This document shows positions 10,837-22,835 of a DNA stretch of 64,000 nt, piece by piece; the first letter of the stretch is position 1, and each line of letters begins with the position of its first letter. The notes beneath the pieces are model-generated. The model was not told the DNA's origin and did no database searches. It saw nothing but the letters and a program-made list of their open reading frames with translations. The translations under genes were made by a program, and so were the position numbers. This DNA is from Wuchereria bancrofti. Taxonomy: Eukaryota; Nematoda; Chromadorea; Rhabditida; Onchocercidae. The DNA lies in assembly GCA_005281725.1 (NCBI GenBank), contig SSBO01000001.1, forward strand, positions 4,572,399-4,636,398, in the 5' to 3' direction.

Positions 10837-12556
10837 CAGACCCCTAGTAAATGTTGCTGGAAAAGCATTTATTTTTCTCATTACTAATAAATTTAAATTA
10901 TCACTTTGATTTCTGTTTTCATTGTATTCTCGAGTTTATCTCGAGTTATTCATTGTATTCTTGAGTCATCATTTTGTTTTCTATCTTTATTGTACTTTAT
11001 CTCGAGTTTACCCATTATGCTCTGGAGTCGTAATTTTATTTATCTAGACGGTTAGCATTCGAACAAATTGTTCGAATTTTATTGTTCGGGCGAATGTTAG
11101 AATAAATTCTAGCTACCTGACTTTCAGTGTAATGTTTAACAACGATGGTTTTCTAGCAGCTGGGCTAGTTTTTTTGAGTTCATTTCATTTTCTTTCGTTT
11201 TTATTTTTTGTTAAATATTTAAGCCTTTTAGAACTTTTCCGTGTTCTCAATGTATTATTTATAACCACTTGTCTTTGTAAAAATTTTTTTCTTACGTCTC
11301 TAATTTTATTGTAGCATTGCGCGGTTCAAAATAAAAAATTTCACTTGAAAAATTCTATTCTCATAGTCGCAAGTTTTGAATCTTGTAGGAATTGCGTGGT
11401 TGCTTTGACACCCCGAACTCTTGTAATTTTTCATTCCGATAAATATATACTAAAAAATTTAAGATGAATTTAATACAAATTTGCCAGTCATCTGATAGCG
11501 ATGTTTTTTTTTGACTGGAATGTGATTACTTATCATTGCAGTGGTAGCGCATGTGGAGGTTCATTTAGAGCTCATAGGGTTCACCAATATAGTTTTCGAC
11601 CGAGACTGGGAGCTGCTTAATTGCGAATCATTAGGATGAGTTGTTCAATACTGCAGGAATGTTTCTAGACGGAATAAATTTTACCGTGAACTAGGACAAA
11701 AAGCTAAGGTAAATCTAATTTTTATTTGGTATAAATAGAAATAAACTTAAGAAAACTTACTAAATCGATCATTTAACTTGAGTTTGTGCACTGCATTCTA
11801 CCCACTCTCGTGTTACATATGTTGACCTATCTAATCTTAACCTCTTTTTCCCGTGTGAAATATTTATGGAAGTGAACTCTTAGGTCGTAAAGAGATGACG
11901 TTATGATCCGACTCCGTCCCCCAAGGATTAGGAGATATTTAGAAATTTATCATATAATAAGACTAGAAGAAACAAATGACCATCACTCTTATGTAATGAT
12001 ATCCTTCATAGCCACTATTACAGCTTTGGACTAAGCACCTGCACAGATCAGGTTTTTAACTTGGTTATTTTGAGAATAACATGTAATTCATTAATTTGTT
12101 TATCCTGCTCCATCAATTATTATGCTGCGCACTCATTATCATTATGTCATTATGCAATTATTATGCTGCAATTTTGACATAACACGAACCTGTTGACTGT
12201 TATAAAAATACAAAGACTGTGATGGTGAGAATGAAAGTCTCAAGTTAATCATTACAACAGTTTTTTAAATTGAAGTTTAGATAAAATCCTAGTTAAATTA
12301 TTGGTTTGAATCATTCACTAACGAGATATCTGCCAGATATCTTCTGGCATATACCTTGTTCCCAACGACAGTTTCATATGTTAAAGTGCACGTCATTAAT
12401 TCGATGTCAAGCATTTCGAGACTAATAATAGTGTTCCCCTGATCAAATCTCCGTCACTTGAAACTTTTTGAGAATATAGTCCGTTATTGGTGCGTCCCAT
12501 CATTCATCAGTTAACAAGAAAAAGGGACTCCACCAGAAACAATGATCTGGTACCCA
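10837..12556. other. Intergenic, no supported gene
   Basis: AT-rich. Degenerate short direct repeats with TCTCGAGTTTA cores lie at about 10920-11010. A 34-codon open stretch near 11520-11630 has no splice context. Nothing else is seen. Confidence 0.5.
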
Positions 12557-12628
12557 GGTCCTGGCCGGGATCGAACCGGCGACCTTCTGCGTGTGAAGCA
12601 GACGTGATAACCACTACACCACAAGACC
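12557..12628 (-). tRNA. tRNA-Val (anticodon CAC)
   Basis: The 72-base minus-strand sequence folds as a standard tRNA. The acceptor stem GGTCTTG/CAGGACC pairs fully with one G-T. The D arm is TGGTGTAGTGGTTATCAC. The anticodon stem TCTGC/GCAGA closes the loop TTCACAC with anticodon CAC. The T arm contains the box-B sequence GGTTCGATCC, and box A is within the D arm. No intron is present and the CCA is not encoded, as expected for a eukaryotic nuclear tRNA. Box A, box B and the close match to animal valine tRNA make the call firm. Confidence 0.95.
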
Positions 12629-13561
12629 ACACCATACTTGATAGTGTACTTTACCGATGAATAGAGATGAGATAAATTTTTATAAATGAGAAGAAATTTT
12701 AAAGGAGGGTATGCCACGTGGTTTATTGTATCGATTCATTTCAATGATTGAAACTTGCAAACAAGTTGTAACCGAAGGTAAAATATTAAGCACATGCTGC
12801 CTACTTGATATCTTACCGCATGAAAATAATTAGGATGTACTTTGGAAAAGACAAGCATTTGCATTCTTACATGCATTATGTTCTTTTTCCGTCTTTCCGC
12901 AGCACTCTCAAAGGATTTCGAATTATTTCAATTAAAATTTTTTCAGGAAACGAGCTTTTTGGAAGGAACTTTTATTAGTGGGTGCTAATATATGTATTTG
13001 TCTGTGGGGATACCGGATTGATTTCTGTTAGTAATTATCCACAAAGAAATCAAAAAGAGCTCTTCGCTTTTTGCATCAGTCGTTCATACTTTCTTTTTGC
13101 CTAAAATTTTAAATAATTTTTGGTAAATTAGTCAGTCAGTAGTATTTGTGAGAACTATGGTTTTCGCTATTCTCTATAGATCTTTGTCAGATAAATTATT
13201 ATAACGGAAACTGGAAATGACTGAAGGGTATTTAAGGTTTTCCCACTGAAACCAGTAACTTCTTCCATTGAAGCGGATTACAGGACTTGTCAGTTACAAC
13301 TAGTGGCTTGGTAGTTATAAAGAATTAGGTAAAATATACCTTTTTTGGATCCTTTCTTTCTCTTGCCTGCAAAAGCAAGATTACTTACTAGAAGTAGATG
13401 AAAATGAACCCTCGAAGTTCACCGCCTTGTTAATAATTTAATACCTTAATTGGAAAACGAATCAATCATTGCACTGGTTTCACAAAAAAAAAAAATAAGA
13501 AAATTAGAGGGAAAAGAAAAAAACAGAGATCCTACTTTTCTTCTTTTTCTTAAGCTTATCT
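12629..13561. other. Intergenic, no supported gene
   Basis: AT-rich flank between the tRNA and the 3' end of the proline-rich gene. No conserved exon on either strand. Confidence 0.5.
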
Positions 13562-15261
13562 TTATCTTTGGACTCTACAGATGGAGCGCTGGAATCTGTT
13601 AATAGTGTCCCACCACCCGCTGTCATCGTTCCGCTGCAATTAAATTTACTTATACTCTTTTACCTGTTTGTTGATAGAAAAAATTTTAATTCATGATTCG
13701 ATTTAATATGTAACGAGTAATGAATAAGGAAAGGTGATTTTAACTTATTAATCAACATACTGCTTGATAGTGTGTAGTCAACGTAAATAAAGTGGATAAA
13801 CAGAACCTTTGTGAACTGTTTGCTGACACAACCGGCTTAGATAATATTAATTCCTATAATTAACTAAAATGAAGTGAAAGAGCATGAATTTTTAATCTCT
13901 TAATACGAATTCCAAGCTTTGATAATATCAAATTTGTGAAATCATTCTTACCTTTGCAGTACGCGTAGTTGGCGATGCAGTCGGAACTTCTGGTGTCTTT
14001 GCGGTTTCTGCAGTTGTCGGTGACATAATTGGAATTTCTGGTTGAGGCAATTGGCCCGATGTTTTTGATAGCTCAAGCCCTGCCGATCCTGGAGTAGAAG
14101 ATAGAGATGGTAGCGATAAAGCTCCTGCCGGAGATTCAGTAGGAGCAGGTGGAGATGGAGACGGTGGTGGTTCAGGCACTGGTGATGAGGATAGTGACGG
14201 TGGTTGTTCGGGTGCTGGCGATGGCGATTGTGGCAGTAGCGGTGGTGGTGGTAGTGGTGGTGGCGGTGGTGGTAGTGGTAGTGGTGGTGGCGGGGATAGT
14301 GACGGTGGCGGTTCAGTTGGTAATGATGGAGTTGGTGGCAGTGGCGATAGAGGAAGTGGTGCGGGAGGTGGGAGTGATGATTCAGCAGGTGCTGACGGTT
14401 CTTCGAATTTTTGTGGTGCAGTCTGCAAAAGAAAAAATTTAAGCTACAATTGAGCAAAAGCGAAAGAGCAATCAATGCCTTTCGTGTCATTAACTAGATG
14501 TTTAGGAAAAGCGCCAGAGCTGTAGAGAGAAGTTGACCAAGTAAACGGTTAACTCAAAGTAAACGTGTGCTTGTTAAGTAAGGAAAGAAGTGAAATCAGT
14601 TGTGTAGCTACCTTTTCTGTCCCAGCGGTAGATTGTATGGCACTCTCTGACTTAGTCACATCAACTTCGCGTCGAAGCTGAAATAATTCAAATTTAGAAG
14701 TTACGAAGCACGCTTATCTCCAGAATATTGATATTTGCTTTCGAATCAAAGTTCAGAGAGCTCATGAACTAATAATTAAAATGAGTGGTTATTGATAATG
14801 CGATAACAGATTACAGCTTCATTTTGCGAAGTACTGTCATACACCTCTCGAACATGATCTGCATTAGGATACACTCTTAAAAGAGGCTAAATGAGTCAAA
14901 TTGAACCAATTAATTGTGAATTTAACTAAGTCAAAATGAATCTAATGGTTAGATTGGCTGTGATACTATTTTAACATGCACTAATTTTTTAGTGAAGTTT
15001 CAATGACCATCTCGTCATATTTTCAAAAAATTATCTGCCAATGCCGCTATCCAAAGAAGCCAATAATATAACTTAAAACAGAAATCTAAATGAAAAAAAG
15101 ATACTAAAATACTAGGATATGCCTGGTCACCTAAAATTGGAATCTAGTTAATTGAAGCGAGCCTGATAAAAGGAAGGACAATTTACTGGGCCTACCTTGG
15201 TAAAGTTAAGATACGCGAAAGCCGCAATAAGTAGCAGAACAAAAATTGCAATCACTGACAT
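13562..15261 (-). CDS. Proline-rich protein with N-terminal signal/anchor helix
   Basis: Exon 1 (15261-15196) encodes MSVIAIFVLLLIAAFAYLNF plus TK, a signal peptide or signal anchor. Exon 2 (14677-14612) is 22 residues, charged then Ser/Thr-rich. Exon 3 (14422-13952, 157 codons) is dominated by Pro, Ser, Leu and Glu, with runs of PPP, and then Thr/Pro/Ala repeats. All three end in phase 0. A fourth exon (13633-13562) follows a good TTGCAG and, in phase, gives 23 residues (RNDSGWWDT...) and a TAA. The neighbouring frame of the same exon is longer and lysine-rich, so the C-terminus is uncertain. Low-complexity composition prevents family assignment. A secreted or surface proline-rich structural protein is plausible. 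An antisense open frame at 14149-14442 is a by-product of the GGT-rich repeat. Confidence 0.55.
14225..14330. repeat. GGT/CCA-type imperfect triplet repeat inside the proline-rich exon
   Basis: Plus strand shows near-continuous GGTGGTGGTAGTGGT runs, read as Pro-rich codons on the minus strand. Such tracts expand and contract, so length variation between individuals is likely. Confidence 0.7.
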
Positions 15262-16241
15262 TTCGTTATGAACAACTATCACAAACAACTGTATTACCTA
15301 TTAAAAGTGCATGGAATAACTGAGATGGGTCTCTCTGGACGATATTTATAGGCTAATTGCTAATTCCGGAATGCAAACTTCGATACTTCCCTGCAAATAT
15401 TCAAATTTTGCCTCGTTCACAAATTGCTCCTTCCACAAATAATACTAATTTTTTATCAATGGGTTTATTAGAGCAGTGTTTAAATTTGTTTGATGCCATG
15501 CCATGCATTGAACATCATTTTCCTCTCCTTTTACTTATCACGTGTCCACTTTCAGAAGTCATTGGTCGCGTTTCACTGCCAAGCTGTGCATAAAATCTTT
15601 ATTTGATAATAAAATAATCAACTCCTTATGGCTGTTCCGGAAGATCCCTCGTCTGTTTGGCCATCTTTTGCCGTCTCAGTGAGAAACTAATCTCCAGATA
15701 TGCAGACCCATTTGCTCTCTACCGAGACTTTTGATGCATTTCCAAAAATAATCTGAGATATGAAATCCTTCATTCAACATCCACTTAAAAAAATGCCAAT
15801 AGACATAGAAATAGTGTAGTACTGATGGAGAGACAGGTGTGGAAGAGTGGAGAAAGAGAGCTACGATGAAGGAGGGATGCGCGGGATTTTTCTCGGAGGT
15901 TCCTTTGTTCCTTCAAATATGAAGTAGTGTGTCGGCTTTCAAGGGTCAGATTGGTTCTTTTGGGATTTTCTGGCTCGGAATATAGTTAATTAGTTCAAAT
16001 TACAATCCTTGTATCATCCAGACTTCTCTTCATGCTCACAAACATTCGAGTCGATTTCACTGGTTGCTTAACAATTTCATCCGAAATATCTATTATTCGT
16101 ATTGTTATTAAAGAAATTTTATGTTGAGCATTTCTTGATTGTTTCTGTGAAATTCTGGTTCCATTATTGGCTAGTACTGTTGGAAGCAGAAGTTATGATA
16201 TTGTCACTGAAATAAACATATCCTTCATTTTTATCAGGTCA
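15262..16241. other. Intergenic between divergent genes
   Basis: Holds the upstream regions of the proline-rich gene (minus) and the CCDC117-like gene (plus). A TTTTTATCAG at 16228-16237, 4 bases before the plus-strand start codon, could be a spliced-leader acceptor. Confidence 0.45.
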
Positions 16242-18540
16242 ATGACAACACCATCATCAGGCGCTTATCTGAATCCATTCACAAATGCTAATTTTTATGG
16301 AAATCCTTATTCGATAGATCTACCACATCAGAGCCAACCGTTCGGCGAGAATGTGTCATCGAACGTGATCATAGATGTGGTATTTTTGATATTTTTGATT
16401 CAGTTCTTAATCCTTTGTAGAATTCAGCATATCTATTGACAGGAAGTTTTCGGAATTTAATTTAAATCGTCTACGATATTTTTGTCTGATGTGAAATATT
16501 GTGCAGAGCCATAGGAACCATATTGTTTCAATTCTTCAGGAAGAGACGGATTTTTAGGAGAAATCTATTAGTTGCAGTAGAAGTGATGGAATCTTCTCTG
16601 TAGTACTGCTGTAAATAAAGTTTAAACATATTCAGTGTGGCGAAATATTTGGTCTGTTAGCATTAGCACGTGACAGGAAGGAGCATGCGCATTTCTAGCT
16701 TCCTGCTGTACTTATTCCCTCATACTATATTCACTTCATGTCCTCTTATGTCTTCTCTGTAACTTCATTTTCAGGTCGGAATGGAGATTAATGAGGAGAA
16801 CAGAACAGGATTCGAACAGAATTGCTCAGATGTTCAAATTGAAATTTTAAAAAATAATTCTCGAAAACGTCGTTCACTTTACAATGTAGACCTTCTTTGG
16901 AAAAAATATATCTATATTTATTTATTTGTTTTTAATTAATTTTAGTTCATTTAATCAATTTAGTTTATTTATATTTATTCATTTGATTAATTAGTTTATT
17001 TACTTATTTTATCTGTCTATTTGTTTATTTATTTATCCGTTCACTTCATTTGTTTATCTTTCTATTTATTTATTATTTATTTATTTGTTTATTTATCTAT
17101 CCAATTAATTTTTTACTTAATTAATTAATTAATTTATTTATTTAGTTAATTGTTGATACATAGCTGGATTCACTAACTTTCTATGAAAATTGATAAAAAC
17201 AGAGTTTCTTTGGCTCATCATTTCTCAACATACAGTTTGAAATACATAATTCATCTCATGTTTACGTATACAGTGATGTTTGCTGTAAAATAAGAGTTTT
17301 TATATCCACAATGATGATAAAGTATTCAGTAGAGAGGGAAGTATCAATGAAATGATACGTAAAGGTTAACAATTATAGAATGATGAGCCACTGTGTAAAC
17401 GAAGAATGGAAAAAGTTAGCGTTCGTTTGGAAAATTTCCACATATCAAACGATTCTTGTCCATCAGTGGTGGATTCTAAGGATAGGTACATATTTTTCAT
17501 TGTTATTTTTCTTCCATCATATGGAGCTGCACTGTTCATACAAATTTTTCAAAACCTTCCCCAAAGTTTTCTTTCCATGTCGGCTTTGTTTTTCATCGCC
17601 TTCAGAAATTGTTCCCAGCATAGTCTTGATGTTTTTGGAATACACCAGCTGCTTTTTAGACAGTATCTGCTATTTGTTCATGATTTAGTGACTCGGAAGA
17701 TACTGGTGAGGAAGACATCGAGAAAGATGCACTGTTGATTTTAGACGAGAGGCTACGGAAGTATATTGAACATGAGCTTAAGGCTCCACCTATTACTATT
17801 AGCAAGTGCGTTTTTCACTATTTTGCCATTCATTTTGCAAAGTTTCCTTTTTTATAAAACAAGTGCATTATGTTTTGGTCTTGTTCTTATCGGTATGATC
17901 AGGTATTTAGTTTCTGTTTTTACTCTCAGCGTCGTATGAATTTTACACATTAGATTTTTACACATTAGCATGTACCGACTCATAACTTACTATCTTAAGG
18001 TTCTGCACTTCATTCTTTACTTTTGGATTTAGAAACCTTCACTAAGAAATGCATGTGACTAATCCTGACGAAGACTTCGAAATGGGCTATATTTCCACAC
18101 TTGTCTTTTTTTAAAATCATGCTTCAAAAATTCGAGAATCCTTAAACTTTCAGTCTACTTTTTCAGTCCTTTATCGATGGCTTTAGTACCTTATGTGCCG
18201 CCTCTTTCATGTGATAATCCAACAATGATTGGACGAATCAAAGAAATTGATACTCAAGATGCGGTAGGATACGTATCTAATGATAATGGTAAAAATTAAT
18301 TTTCGAATTTTCAATAAGAAATTTTTGGATATTAACGAGAAATATTACTTTGGGTATGCATAGTGTTTTTTTTTTCTAGGTTTTGTTACTTTCCCGGATG
18401 ATTCGCACACAGTAGAGTCGGAGAATTGCTCCAATGAGATGATTATTCAAAGCATTAAATTGCCGTCTTCTATAATGAATGCCACAGAAATAGACTTCTG
18501 TATACAAGATGATGCTATTATGGAAATCGATAATTTATAG
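16242..18540 (+). CDS. Probable CCDC117-like nuclear protein
   Basis: Six phase-consistent exons (16242-16379, 16775-16885, 17379-17485, 17689-17805, 18167-18288, 18380-18540) give 251 residues ending in TAG. The N-terminal 80 residues are polar. A basic SRKRR stretch follows and could be a nuclear localisation signal. Next come an acidic segment (DSEDTGEEDIEKD), an amphipathic helix (LILDERLRKYIEHEL), and a conserved-looking NPLSMALVPYVPP. The order of helix then PxSMxLVxxxPP resembles vertebrate CCDC117 (279 residues), a protein reported to act with the MMS19 iron-sulphur targeting complex. That resemblance is from memory over a short core. The exon structure is stronger than the name. The second intron is filled with TTTA-rich repeat. 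Confidence 0.55.
16905..17156. repeat. TTTA/TTAA-rich low-complexity tract in an intron
   Basis: About 250 bases of drifting TTTATTTA, TTTAATTAA and TTCATTTA units, with no coding potential, lie wholly inside the second intron of the CCDC117-like gene. Confidence 0.85.
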
Positions 18541-21534
18541 ATGGATTTTCTGTTTTTCCTGTTCACATTTGCCTCAAATTAGGTTTTTTTGTTGGTTATT
18601 ACAACGATGCAATTTCTAGATTTCCTTCCAGTTCTACTGAACTATGTTCATTTATGTTGACTGGATTTTTGATCGAATTGAGTCGTTATGAAAATAGTTT
18701 TTCCTTATTGACAGATAAAATTTTTCTTTCACAACGCTGTTACGGGGGCAACTTTCAAAGATCAAGGAGTGGGATTTGATGCTAGATTTATTTCACTTTA
18801 TGATACTTTGAAGTATCGTCGTTTTTAGAAAGTTGCTTAACGCTTTGTTTACGTTTCTTGGGTAATTTTATGCGCTTCTCTCCCCATTTCGTTTGTTTTC
18901 TTTTTAAATTATGGGAAATCGTTTATTCCGGTATGAACTTTGTAGCCTTTCTTTTTCATTTTCAGTTTACTGTTAAAGTAGTATAAAAAACTTCACATTG
19001 AAAGAAAAAAAAAAGAAAAAGAAAACCAACATATGCATTTCTTTTTGAGTCGATTTGTAAGAACTGGCTTCAACTGTACCTTTCGATTGTATAACTTGAT
19101 ACACATATCGTTGGCATGATTGTTCACTCTATTTCATTTCTTTCTCACAACATACTTGATATGACATGTATAAGTTGTGTGGGCGTGCTTATCGGAGTTT
19201 CGCGTTAACTAAGCAGATTTTAAATTTATCAAAAAGTATGTTCAGGACTGTACTAGTCCTAATTTTCATGAATTCGGAATTTTAATGTTATTTTGAAAAA
19301 TCATTTTCTGCGAAATTTTGCATGCATGAACTAGTTGTCCAAATTATTATGGAAGGCGGAATAGTTTACATCTTTTGATTTGAGACGGAAATATTAGTTT
19401 GAAGCAGTGGTATTCGATTTTCGATTCATTGCAACGAATCAGTCTTTTCCTTACTGTCAGGAAATTGCTGTATGTATTAATTAATATATACTTTAGACGG
19501 AATAATGTAGTTGCTGAGAACTTGCTTCTCAGCTTAATGTAGACTACGTAAACCAGTAGTAACTTTCATATGATGTGTTAGATCTTCATTTTAATACAGT
19601 CATTCCTGGATTTGTATTGTGCGAGACTTGTTTCGAAGGTTTTGAAGGTTCTTTTTGATTTTATAGTAGATAAGGTCAAGAAGTGGTTGGTGTTAACACC
19701 GGGATCAATCGAAGATAATATATCGTGTGAGAGTTATGGGTTAAACGAAGGCTGAGACTATAAACAGTTATGGTCAAAGTTTCATTCTCCTTTCCTTGTT
19801 GCTCATAAACGAGAAAAGCTAATAGGGACTGTGGTCAAATTTCACTGATGTCTAAACCCTGATTTGATTAGATATTTTCAAATATTTCCTTCTCTTAAGA
19901 AAAAAGGAGATTATGTTTACACTGGTGATTCGGTGATACGATTCCATGCTGGTATTTACCTTAACTTTCCTACCTTTCCCGATGTTCGTTACTTCTAGTC
20001 GAATGGTATTTCCATGATACTTATTAGAAGGGTAGGAATTATATATTGAGTTCATGGAAATGAAGGGGTATGCGGAAATTCCCTCCTTACGGTATAACCA
20101 GGATAGTGGTCTTAATTTACCTGCAACAGATTTATTACAGAGTTCTCTCCCAATTGCCCTTTGAATTTCAGTTTGTTTTCTCCGAAATTATTGCGTTGAG
20201 AACTTTTAGGAGCAATAAAAAGCTGGAACGAAAAGCTACGAAATGAGCGTATCTGGAATGCAGTTGGGGATTTTTTTTTAATTTTCCATTTTTTTAAAAT
20301 TCCTAAAAATTAGAAAACGTTTTTTTCTGGAAAAAGTGATTTTTTTATCAAGAAGCAAACTTGTTGAATGTTTACAAAAACGTATGTCTCTCTAGAAGAT
20401 ATCCCGGGTTAATATTCCGGATGAACAAATGGAAATTTAAAGATCTGCTTTTCCGTCGCAGTAAAATACTTTGGTCTTTAGGGATGGTGATTTGTCTCCA
20501 GTTTTACTCTACTTCGCTGGAGAAAGATAAGGTGACATTGTTTCGCTTTGGTAAAGAGATATCAACCATGAATTCATTTCACGTTTTTAGCAAGCGAAAG
20601 AAAGCAGTAATGGCAGCAGTAGCGGTGACTTCTAACTTGTCGCAGGCTTCTAATTTCTAGCGTTTTGCTAACTGCTTTAGTAACATCAATTACTCTAGTG
20701 ATTGTGTCATCGTCTCCAAGTATAAATTGCATCGGATCTTTTTGGGATATTCGTATGGCTATCGTTATTGCGACTTGAGAAGTTGCCGTGAAGTTGAGTC
20801 CAGCAGGATTTTTGCTTAAATTTTCAAAACGCAAGAGCTAAAAATATTTTTCGTTGATTTATTCGATTTGTTTCACTGGAAAGAACTGTGATGTCGAAAT
20901 TATTCAGGAATCAAAGATAAACTTTCGCTTTTGAAGCTTTATTTAGCTTGAATTATTTACTGCGGAGTTAACTGGTTATTTCAAAGAAGGACTAAGAATA
21001 ATTTTCGCACTTCTTTTGCTGTTATTTAGGTAATATTTTTATTTTAACTGATAGCAAAATGTTTTGCATGCTCGTCATCTACAACTCGTATACGAAAGCC
21101 GGATTTATAAAATACTCTAAAGAGGTTTTGGTATCCCTCAACCATGTTGATAAACATCTGTTTATTTCTTAATAATTTACAGAATGAATATATATATAAT
21201 AGGCTGTAGTACGCAAGATAAGATTTCCTTGTATTCAGAAATTTCAAATTAGGTTTTCTCTCAATAGGCAGTTAGCCTTATACCGTCCGGAAGGGTACGA
21301 ATTATTTCGTGTAGTTGAAGTAATTGCAGATAAGCAGCAATTGTGAAAATAAATACAGAAAGCAATGATAAGACATTTTATTCAATTGTAGTTAATTACT
21401 AAGTCACTTCGATCTGAAGACAACATCCAAGTTGGAACATTTCACCGCACCTTTAACATTTCGTAATACATTGGCCTTTATTTGACAGTATTTGTTTGAG
21501 TAGCAATTTCTTTTTCTTTTTTCGGTAAATAGTG
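18541..21534. other. Intergenic, no supported gene
   Basis: AT-rich, scanned on both strands. No glycine-loop exon belonging to the CK1 pseudogene that follows could be found here, and the short open frames lack splice context or family resemblance. Confidence 0.5.
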
Positions 21535-22835
21535 AAATAAAAAGTTCTAGTTGAAGGTGGATTAGAACCAACTGAGAATTTGCAGACTTAACAACTAGTT
21601 ACAAATAAAGACGTTAAAATGCTAATTTGGTGAAGAAATTTTCGTATTTTGTTTAAGAAAATAATGCATTTATTGGGTCCATCTCTTGAAGATCTGTTCA
21701 GTTGTAATCGTCGATTCACAGTGAAGATCTTTTTGATGCTGGCTGATCAAATCATAGGGCGTATTCAATTTGTACATATCAGAAATTTCATACATCGAGA
21801 CATAAAGGCTTTTTTCGTTTTTCTTTTTTTCTGATTGTTTGCTGAGGACGTATTTAACATCTGATTTTTGATGGCTATTGGTCGCTCTGTAACAAATTAT
21901 TTTTGATAACTTCGATTTAATGAGGAATATCGCGATCCTCTTATTGCGAAGACAAGATTGGTGTGATGAAAAGTACTTTGCTGGGTTTTAATTATTCTTG
22001 TTTACTGAACTGAGAAAAGTTAGTTTCAGAATTTGACGAGAACAGCGCGCTATGCATCGGTCAATGTTCATGGTAGAATTGAACATCGCAAAACGGAATC
22101 TCTCGGCTATGTACTTATATATTTCAACAGTATTTTTGTTGAAATATTTGTTATCAGAATCCGTAATATTTTTTCTCTCATTTTATTAGGTTTAAAACTG
22201 TAAGTTGCATGTACTTTTTGGTTTTAGTTTTTATTCATGAAACCAGAAAAAAAATTTTTTTTCTTGGCTTCTTTGCCATGACCAGGATTGAAAGCGGTAA
22301 CAAAAGTACCAAAAAATATGAAAATAGCTACGTTCATGGCTATGATTTTAATTTATATCACTGCTGTTTACTTCCACGATGTGTTATCTCATACTTTATT
22401 GCAGTATGAGAGTAACGATGGATAAGTAAGGTCCAAATTAAGAAGTTACATAAAGTAGATGGTCCGAATTATTAATGACTTATCATTAGGTAGATTAAGC
22501 AAAACAGTCGTCGTCATCTACTTTCTTTAAAAATCCTTATTTGTCATTGTGACTTGAAATATTTCCATCGGCATGTGAATTTCACCAAATGACGGAGTTC
22601 CATTTTGATCCTTTTATTTAATATTTGACATAATAAAAAGCTGGTAAAAAAGATGATAAAAAGAGTATTCTGAGACCTCAAAATTATCTTTTTAGATCCT
22701 TTACAAAAGCTTTCCTATCGAATTTGCAATGTATTTCCATTATTGCTATGGATTACGCCTCGATCAATTCACTGATTATGCAAATTTAAACAGTTATTTC
22801 GCGTTTTGTTTAAAAATTAAAATACTAAAATACCA
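21535..22835 (+). pseudogene. Decayed casein kinase 1 alpha copy (upstream copy)
   Basis: Remnants appear in the order of kin-19 exons 2-7. About 21535-21575: KVL-EGG, a relic of KILQGG. About 21655-21807: LGPSLEDLF...[31 protein letters not shown], one gap-free exon. About 21868-21980: nucleotide homology to the DFG exon but with TGA and TAA stops and shifts. 22030-22131: LTRTARYAS...ESLGYVLIYFN, three residues short. About 22265-22330: remains of the [10 protein letters not shown] exon. 22697-22825: LYKSFPIEFAMYFHYCYGLRLD, then a frame shift. Splice sites before the 22030 and 22697 exons survive. The glycine-loop exon is not found. Retained introns show a segmental duplication and not a retrocopy. 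It cannot encode a kinase. Confidence 0.85.

Noticed and set aside
11520..11633. 34-codon open stretch of plausible composition.
   Set aside because: No splice partners and no recognised family.
12511..12717. A 68-codon minus-strand open frame.
   Set aside because: It runs through the tRNA-Val gene and has no protein resemblance.
13948..14490. His/Leu-rich long open frame and its plus-strand partner at 14149-14442.
   Set aside because: Both are shifted or antisense readings of the proline-codon repeat; splice phases support the proline frame.
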